This document shows positions 6,191 through 10,844 of a stretch of DNA of 10,844 nucleotides, in pieces. A model generated the notes under the pieces. The model saw nothing but the letters and a program-made list of their open reading frames with translations, was not told where the DNA came from and ran no database searches. The number at the start of each line of letters is the position of its first letter. Position 1 is the stretch's first letter. The position numbers were made by a program, and so were the translations under genes. The stretch is from JANSXG01 sp965652425 (GTDB taxonomy: Bacteria > Planctomycetota > Phycisphaerae > Phycisphaerales > UBA1924), in NCBI GenBank assembly GCA_965652425.1, contig CBFGVX010000091.1, positions 1 through 10,844 of the forward strand, in the 5' to 3' direction.

Positions 6191-7450
6191 ATGGACTTTG
6201 TCAAGAAGAATCTGCTTTCGATTATTGCTCTGGCCGTCGGGCTGATCGCGTTGGTCGCGGGCTGGATCATCAGCAGCGGCATGGCGGCCGACCAGATCGA
6301 GGAAGTCCGCCAGGACGCTGTGCAGGCCGCCAACCAGGTGAACCAGCAGCAGGTGGATTACGAACTGCCCGCGCTGCGTCCCGGCGAAGAGGCGTGGAGC
6401 ATGACCCGCGTCACGCCCAACAGCCGTCTCACGGAGGTGGTTGGCGAGCGGCGTACCGCCTTGGCTCAGCAAAGCGAGCGGGTTCGTGAAGCCGCGATCG
6501 AGCACAACCGCTCCGGCAAGGCCGTGCTCGTTGAAGGACTGTTCCCGGTTCCCGAAGATGAACAGTCGCAGCGCATCAGTCTTTCGGCCCAGATGGTCGA
6601 GGCCTGGCCCGAGGCCCACGAACAGCTTCTGGAAGAAGTCGGCGCCGGCGGCCCGATCGATCCCGCTCAGATGGCCTCGCGCCTGGCCACCGAGCGCCAG
6701 CGGATCGTCGAGCAGATCCTTGGTTCCCGAGCCAATCAGCAGCTCTCCGCCGAAGAGCAGCAGCAGATTTCCGAGGAACTCACCTCGATGCGCCTGGGCC
6801 TGCTCAAGTCCCATGCCGATTCGCTCACGGTCTTCGCCGACCGCAGCGCGTTCCCCAAGCTTTCGGAGGTTCCCGCCGACGGCCTCGTCACCGCCGATCG
6901 CTACCAGACGCTGTTCTGGGACTGGCAGCACGCGCTCTGGGTCCACACCGACATCATGCACGCAGTGCGCGAGGCCAATTCCGGCTCGGGCGGCGTGTCG
7001 GCGGCGCCGATCAAGCGCGTCTTCACCATCACCCTCTCTCCCGCGTACAACCAGACGGTGACCACCGGCGACCTCAGCCAGCCGATCCCCGAGGACTACA
7101 CGGCATCCTTCACCGGGCGCGTCGGGGGCAACCCGCTCTACGACATCCGCCTCGCCACCGTCGATGCGATCATCGACATCTCCCGGCTGGCGGAGATCGA
7201 GAACGCTCTGGCTTCCACGAACTTCATGACCCTGATCGATCTCGATTACACGCAGATCAATCCCGATCAGGATCTCGCGTCCGGGTACTTCTACGGCGAT
7301 CAATCGCTGGTCCGTGCCCAGATGCGCATCGAGACGGTGTGGCTGCGATCCTGGATCGAGCCGTACCTCCCGCCGCGCGTTCGCGAGGCAATGGGCCTCC
7401 CCGAATTGACAACTGACAACACCGACGATGGCACCGAAGATCAGTTCTGA
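6191..7450 (+). CDS. Single-pass membrane protein with a PilO-like C-terminal domain
   Basis: The 419-residue product starts with a short cytoplasmic tail (MDFVKK) and one membrane helix (about 7-28) with no signal-peptidase site I trust, so it is probably an N-in, C-out inner-membrane protein. A helical, Gln/Glu-rich region (about 33-215) looks able to form coiled coils. The C-terminal part (about 305-395) alternates strand, helix and strand, including IRLATVDAIIDISRLAEIEN (319-338), in the way expected of a PilO or GspM ferredoxin-like fold. The role is inferred: partner of the PilM-N fusion in the pilus inner-membrane platform. The C-terminus is acidic (TTDNTDDGTEDQF). GGAGGG at 6175-6180, inside the end of pilM, serves as ribosome binding site ten bases before the ATG, which suggests coupled translation. 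I cannot name it from direct sequence similarity; PilO is a structural guess based on fold pattern and position. Confidence 0.75.
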   Translation: MDFVKKNLLSIIALAVGLIALVAGWIISSGMAADQIEEVRQDAVQAANQVNQQQVDYELPALRPGEEAWSMTRVTPNSRLTEVVGERRTALAQQSERVREAAIEHNRSGKAVLVEGLFPVPEDEQSQRISLSAQMVEAWPEAHEQLLEEVGAGGPIDPAQMASRLATERQRIVEQILGSRANQQLSAEEQQQISEELTSMRLGLLKSHADSLTVFADRSAFPKLSEVPADGLVTADRYQTLFWDWQHALWVHTDIMHAVREANSGSGGVSAAPIKRVFTITLSPAYNQTVTTGDLSQPIPEDYTASFTGRVGGNPLYDIRLATVDAIIDISRLAEIENALASTNFMTLIDLDYTQINPDQDLASGYFYGDQSLVRAQMRIETVWLRSWIEPYLPPRVREAMGLPELTTDNTDDGTEDQF

Positions 7451-7466
7451 TCCGGTCTGATCTCAC

Positions 7467-7472
7467 GAGGAG
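7467..7472 (+). promoter_or_regulatory. Ribosome binding site of the third operon gene
   Basis: GAGGAG lies five bases before the ATG at 7478, in the 27-base gap after the preceding gene. It supports this start, which places a membrane helix near the N-terminus. Confidence 0.7.
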
Positions 7473-7477
7473 CATCG

Positions 7478-9598
7478 ATGAAAAGCAAAGGCGTAAGCGT
7501 TATCGAGAACTCGATCGAGAAGATCGTCCTGGCCGTCGCGCTGGTGATCTTCCTCGCCGTGTTCGCGGTTCAGTTCCTGGCCTCACCGACGGTCGACCTT
7601 CCCGGCAGCATGGGCACCGTGCCCCTCGAGCAGGCCGAACAGTCGATCGCGGATGCCGCGAACATCAAGATCAACCAGCTCGAAAGCGTCGGCGGGACCG
7701 ACAACATCCCTCAGCCGGTCAACATCAGCCAGGAGCTGATCGCGGCGTTCAACAACGCGGTCGACCGGCCCGTCCAGCTCGCCGCGCTCGTGCCGTCCTG
7801 GCCCTCGATCGGTGATATCAGCTCGGATGTCGCACCGATCGGCCCCACCGGCGACGCGATCTACGCGATGCCAACCCCCGTCGCGCCATCAAAGCCGATC
7901 GCGGCGGTCACCATGGGCACGGTCGATCCCAGCGTCCCGCTTCTCTACCCCGAAGTCGCCGACCTTCTCCCCGAACAGCAGCCGATGGACAAAGCCATCG
8001 TCACCGCACAGGTGGAGTGGGACGCCGCGGCGAACCGACTCCGCATGGGTGCTCAGTCCGACGGTGACTCGGTGATGCTGCCGCAGGATTGGCGCAACGC
8101 CATGGAAATCTGGGATATCGAACTGGTCCGTCGCGAGATGGGCAGCGATGGGAGCTGGGGCGGCGTGACCGTGGTCCCGCCGATGCCCGGCCGCGCTTCG
8201 CTCCGCGACCGACTGGCCGGAGCCACGCCTCCGGATATCGCGTCCCTCCAATCCGAGGAGCAGAACCTGCGCGCGGGCATCCGCCAGCCGCGGATGTACA
8301 ACCTGATCGCCGGTGACTTCTGGATGGCCCCCGCCCTGATCAAGCAGGAGCAGGAGATGCAGCGTCCGGCCGAGGTCGATCGTCTGCTCCGTCAGGTCCG
8401 CAGCATCCGCTCCGAGATCGCCAGTCTCCAGCGTCGTTTGGACAATCTCGGCGGCGGTGGTGGTGTCGGATCGATCTTCCTTCCCCCGGCGGATCACCTC
8501 TTCGATCTGGATTCCATCGATCCGCAGCACATCCGTTGGCCCGACTTCGCCGATACCGCCCGAGCCCAGATGGGCGGCGGCGGCAGCGGTGGGGGTGGCG
8601 GCGGAGGCGGCGATCGGCCCCGAGAAGATCCCAGCGAAGCCCAACGCCGTGCGCTCCAGGAGCGACTCGATCGCCTGCAGGGTCAGCTCGATCGCGCGAT
8701 CGAACGGCTCGAAGCCCTCGGATACGACGCCGATGGCAACCTCATCGGAGAAGAAGGCGGCGAGGAAGCCGACTTCGGCGCGAGCGCCAACCTGTCGGCA
8801 ACCGCTTCTGCGACCCAATCCATCTCCATCTGGGCGCACGACCTCACCGTCGAACCCGGCAAGACCTACCAGTACGCGGTCCGCTTGAAGCTCCGCAACC
8901 CCCTCTTCGGGCAGGCCAGCTCCGTCGCGGAGTCGCAGCAGCAACTCGCCAGCCAGCCCGTCGTCGACAGCGAAATGAGCGAGTGGTCCGAGCCGGTCTT
9001 CGTGCCGAACCTCAGCGAATACTTCGTCGTCAACGCCTCGGACAGCGCGCCGGGGCTGACCATGGGGACGGGGCCGACCGCTACGGTCGAAACATACCGC
9101 TATTTCTACGGTACCTGGCGACGCGGCTCGATCCGCCTCAACACCGGCGACTCTCTCCAGACCAGTATCCAGTTGCCGGAGGCACTGCCCATCTATGAAC
9201 TGCAGAAACCCGAAGGCGAGCCCGTGGAACTGGTCGAGGAATCCACGCTTGAGCAGAGCCAGTTGGAGTTCTCCAGATCGGTGTACCTGCTCGATGTGGT
9301 AGCCGGCGTGGAAGAATTCATCACCGCCTACTTCCGGGGTGACAACGGCGGCGTGGTGATGCACGAGCCCGCAGTCGATCGCAATTCATCGCTTCTCAGC
9401 CGCATTCGTGCAAGCATCGAGGAGGGTGAGCAGGAAATCCGAGCGCTGGATCTGACCGATTCTCAGAGCCCGAGCCGCCCCGGCAGGCCTCCGAGCCAGC
9501 CCGGCCCCGGCGACGATGGGGGGCCGGCGGCCCCCGGTGTGCCGGCCGGTCCGGCCGGTCCGGCTGGCCCGGCCAGCCCAGGCAGCCCGTTCGGATAA
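7478..9598 (+). CDS. Large single-pass membrane protein with Gly linker, coiled coil, possible FN3-like segment and collagen-like tail
   Basis: I do not recognise this 706-residue protein as a named family. It has a short N-terminal tail, a membrane helix at about 16-35, and a long presumed periplasmic part. In order: a Pro/Ala-rich region (about 100-165); a globular part (about 170-290); a helix (296-323) before GGGGG (325-329); a G4S-like linker (366-378) ending in DRPREDP; a strong coiled-coil candidate rich in Leu, Arg and Glu (386-414); and a beta-rich part from 445. The stretch DLTVEPGKTYQYAVRLKLRN (455-474) followed by SEWSEPVFVP (501-510) resembles a fibronectin-III-like domain. The last 40 residues are Pro/Gly-rich with three Gly-Pro-Ala triplets (691-699). 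Position and topology suggest the third subunit of the pilus or secretion platform, perhaps taking the place of PilP in linking outward to the outer membrane; this is inference. It ends the operon, 20 bases before a strong terminator. Confidence 0.72.
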   Translation: MKSKGVSVIENSIEKIVLAVALVIFLAVFAVQFLASPTVDLPGSMGTVPLEQAEQSIADAANIKINQLESVGGTDNIPQPVNISQELIAAFNNAVDRPVQLAALVPSWPSIGDISSDVAPIGPTGDAIYAMPTPVAPSKPIAAVTMGTVDPSVPLLYPEVADLLPEQQPMDKAIVTAQVEWDAAANRLRMGAQSDGDSVMLPQDWRNAMEIWDIELVRREMGSDGSWGGVTVVPPMPGRASLRDRLAGATPPDIASLQSEEQNLRAGIRQPRMYNLIAGDFWMAPALIKQEQEMQRPAEVDRLLRQVRSIRSEIASLQRRLDNLGGGGGVGSIFLPPADHLFDLDSIDPQHIRWPDFADTARAQMGGGGSGGGGGGGGDRPREDPSEAQRRALQERLDRLQGQLDRAIERLEALGYDADGNLIGEEGGEEADFGASANLSATASATQSISIWAHDLTVEPGKTYQYAVRLKLRNPLFGQASSVAESQQQLASQPVVDSEMSEWSEPVFVPNLSEYFVVNASDSAPGLTMGTGPTATVETYRYFYGTWRRGSIRLNTGDSLQTSIQLPEALPIYELQKPEGEPVELVEESTLEQSQLEFSRSVYLLDVVAGVEEFITAYFRGDNGGVVMHEPAVDRNSSLLSRIRASIEEGEQEIRALDLTDSQSPSRPGRPPSQPGPGDDGGPAAPGVPAGPAGPAGPASPGSPFG
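8573..8611 (+). repeat. G4S-like polyglycine linker in the third operon gene
   Basis: Thirteen codons (residues 366-378) read GGGGSGGGGGGGG, joining the 330-365 region to a coiled coil. It continues into DRPRED, matching the end of the second Gly tract of the pilM-like protein. Confidence 0.85.
9542..9577 (+). repeat. Four imperfect 9-base tandem repeats encoding a collagen-like stretch
   Basis: The units CCGGCCGGT, CCGGCCGGT, CCGGCTGGC and CCGGCCAGC follow each other without gaps near the 3' end of the third gene. The first two are identical. In the reading frame they give three Gly-Pro-Ala triplets. Repeat number could vary between strains. Confidence 0.8.
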
Positions 9599-9618
9599 AG
9601 CCGCCTTACGCGGACCGA

Positions 9619-9653
9619 AACAGCCCCCCGGCAACGGGGGGTTGTTCATTTTT
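9619..9653 (+). terminator. Strong rho-independent terminator of the pilM-like operon
   Basis: AACAGCCCCCCG and CGGGGGGTTGTT pair over twelve bases with a single G-U pair, around the tetraloop GCAA, followed by CATTTTT. It starts 20 bases after the last operon stop codon and separates the operon from the rRNA unit downstream. Confidence 0.95.
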
Positions 9654-9747
9654 GAGCGATACTGGGCCATGCGGGCGGGGGAGGGGCAGCGTGGCGGAAG
9701 ATTTTCCCCGAATTGTGCACAAGTCGTCAAAATGGCGTTGGAAGCGG

Positions 9748-9775
9748 TTGACGGGAGAAATCATTTCGGTACACT
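9748..9775 (+). promoter_or_regulatory. Probable promoter of the 23S rRNA gene
   Basis: TTGACG (9748-9753) and TACACT (9770-9775) are separated by 16 bases. The -35 matches the consensus at five of six positions and the -10 at four of six. It lies downstream of a strong terminator and upstream of boxA, where an independent rRNA promoter is expected. Confidence 0.65.
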
Positions 9776-9856
9776 GTTCGACCGCTCCCAAACGGGGGCA
9801 CGCCCGGCTAGGCACCGGGTACCTCCAACCAAATGACCGGATGGCCAGATGGTTGG

Positions 9857-9868
9857 GCCTCTTTGACA
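9857..9868 (+). promoter_or_regulatory. boxA antitermination site of the rRNA leader
   Basis: GCCTCTTTGACA closely resembles the E. coli rRNA boxA (TGCTCTTTAACA), which in RNA binds NusB and the S10 protein (NusE) to protect rRNA transcripts from early termination. About 17 bases further on, CGAAA and TTTCG (9886-9899) form a hairpin with a GAAA tetraloop. Its position in the 23S leader is consistent with a separately transcribed 23S gene. Confidence 0.75.
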
Positions 9869-9903
9869 ATCGGATAGTGTGGTAGCGAAAGAAATTTCGA
9901 GCG

Positions 9904-9944
9904 AAGTGACTTGGGAGCCTGCCTCAATCGTGGCAGGCACACTT
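9904..9944 (+). promoter_or_regulatory. Interrupted hairpin in the 23S leader
   Basis: GCCTGCC (9917-9923) and GGCAGGC (9932-9938) form a perfect seven-base-pair stem with an eight-base loop. Outer arms AAGTG (9904-9908) and CACTT (9940-9944) can extend it past an asymmetric internal loop. It may take part in leader folding or RNase III-type processing. No T-run follows, so it is not a terminator. Confidence 0.5.
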
Positions 9945-10031
9945 GGATCAGCTCGGCGTTGCTGCGGAATCGCTGGTTGTCACCCGCAAGGGTCACGGCC
10001 ACCGGTGTTCGTATCGGCTCTGGGTTGATGT

Positions 10032-10844
10032 GATCAAGTGACGAAGAGCACATGGCGGATGTCTTGGCGTCAAGAGGCGATGAAGGACGTGGAAACCTGC
10101 GAAAAGTTCAGGGGAGCTGGTAATCAAGCTGTGATCCTGAAATGTCCGAATGGGGAAACCCGGCCGAAAGGTCACTCTTACCTGAATGCATAGGGTAAGA
10201 GAGCGAACCTGGGGAACTGAAACATCTAAGTACCCAGAGGAAAGGAAATCAACCGAGACTCCGTGAGTAGCGGCGAGCGAAAGCGGATAGTGACTTAAGT
10301 TAGTGAACGCGTTGGAAAGCGCGGCCAGAGAAGGTGATAGCCCTGTAGTTGAATGATGTCACACAGCCCTAGAGTAGCGTCGGTGTCGTGAAACCCGGCG
10401 TGAACATGGGGGGTCCACCCTCCAAGGCTAAGTACTACTTGACGACCGATAGTTAACCAGTAAGGCGACTGAATGATGAAAACTACCCCTGCTAGGGGTG
10501 TGAAAGAGTAGCTGAAACCATGTGCTTACACAGCGGTCAGAGCCCTTCGGGGTGATGGCGTGCCTTTTGCATAATGACCCGGCGAGTTACTCTCATTGGC
10601 GAGGTTAAGGCCTAGCGGGCCGAAGCCGAAGCGAAAGCGAGTCTGAAATAGGCGTTGAGTCGATGGGAGTAGACGCGAAACCTTGTGATCTACCCATGGG
10701 CAGGCTGAAGGTCGGGTGAAACCGACTGGAGGGCCGAACGCACCAGCGTTGAAAAGCTGGGCGATGACCTGTGGGGAGGACTAAAAGTGTAATCAAACTG
10801 GGAGATAGCTCGTTCTCTCCGAAATATTTTTAGGAATAGCCTCT
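10032..10844 (+). rRNA. rrl: 23S ribosomal RNA, 5' part (runs off the window)
   Basis: This is the first roughly 810 bases of the large-subunit rRNA. Highly conserved blocks appear in the right order: GAGGCGATGAAGGACGTG near 10074, CCGAATGGGGAAACCC near 10145, GGGGAACTGAAACATCTAAG near 10210, AGTAGCGGCGAGCGAAAG near 10266, CCTCCAAGGCTAAGTACT near 10419, TGCCTTTTGCATAATGA near 10561, CCCATGGGCAGGCTGAAGG near 10693, and the AGATAGCTCGTTCTC block near 10803. The 5' end is set by alignment with the E. coli start and may be off by a few bases. The part present corresponds to about the first 820 E. coli positions (most of domains I and II begins). No intervening sequence is obvious. No 16S or tRNA gene lies upstream. 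Several near-universal positions differ, notably around 10461-10486. Confidence 0.97.

Larger units (their letters stand above)
9654..10031 (+). other. Promoter and leader region of the 23S rRNA gene
   Basis: These 378 bases between the operon terminator and the mature 23S start contain a sigma-70-type promoter, a boxA site and several hairpins. I see no 16S rRNA, no tRNA and no convincing protein gene. Expected transcription start is near 9782, giving a leader of about 250 bases that would be removed during rRNA processing. The 3' flank needed to identify a long processing stem is outside the window. Confidence 0.7.

Noticed and set aside
5411..7303. A 630-residue minus-strand open frame opposite the pilM-like and PilO-like genes
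   Set aside because: Composition is Ala/Gly/Arg/Asp-rich as expected for the antisense of GC-rich coding DNA, and it spans two convincing plus-strand genes with good ribosome binding sites.
7889..9364. A 491-residue minus-strand open frame opposite the third operon gene
   Set aside because: Antisense shadow; the plus-strand gene has a start with GAGGAG, a membrane helix and a terminator.
3887..9821. Recurring ACCGGGTA (3633, 3888, 3985, 9814) as a regulatory repeat
   Set aside because: Eight bases in GC-rich DNA, irregular spacing and no shared flanks apart from short matches; one copy overlaps a ribosome binding site. Chance is a sufficient explanation.
9863..9891. TTGACA at 9863-9868 as a -35 promoter element
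   Set aside because: No -10-like hexamer lies 16-18 bases downstream, and the sequence fits better as the 3' half of boxA.
9606..10175. Short open frames in the 23S leader and rRNA region (both strands)
   Set aside because: They overlap the terminator, leader or rRNA, lack ribosome binding sites and have no recognisable domains.

Overview
The window is GC-rich chromosomal DNA that most resembles Planctomycetota, possibly class Phycisphaerae. Three things point there: the 23S rRNA gene is not linked to a 16S gene; a PilM-like ATPase is fused to a transmembrane and periplasmic part; and the secreted portions carry large glycine-rich insertions. The assignment rests on gene content and remembered family features, not on a database search.

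Layout. Minus strand, positions 69-3566: a four-domain S1 RNA-binding protein (ribosomal protein S1-like) followed downstream by argS (arginyl-tRNA synthetase). A rho-independent terminator lies between them, and argS has its own possible -10 element so close to its ATG that the mRNA may be leaderless. Positions 3567-3991 form a 425-base divergent intergenic region, which holds a possible S1 promoter, a hairpin and a near-perfect 15-base palindrome.

Plus strand, 3992-9598: a compact three-gene operon ending in a strong terminator. Gene 1 is a PilM-type actin-like ATPase joined in one polypeptide to a PilN-like segment (NLMP motif, one membrane helix, periplasmic domain broken up by two polyglycine tracts). 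Gene 2 is a single-pass membrane protein with a PilO-like C-terminal domain. Gene 3 is a large single-pass membrane protein with a coiled coil, a G4S-like linker, a possible fibronectin-III-like segment and a short collagen-like Gly-Pro-Ala tail. Together they look like an inner-membrane assembly platform for a type IV pilus or type II secretion-like machine, with the PilM/N/O roles rearranged. No motor, prepilin, peptidase or secretin gene is in the window.

Plus strand, 9654-10844: a dedicated rRNA promoter, a boxA antitermination site, leader hairpins, and the first roughly 810 bases of a 23S rRNA gene that runs off the window. No 16S or tRNA gene precedes it. The 23S sequence differs from the usual bacterial consensus in several helices, but the changes are mostly compensated by pairing.

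The best candidate for something under-described is the three-gene PilM-N fusion / PilO-like / glycine-rich and collagen-tailed cassette. The promoters and unlinked 23S are the second point of interest.
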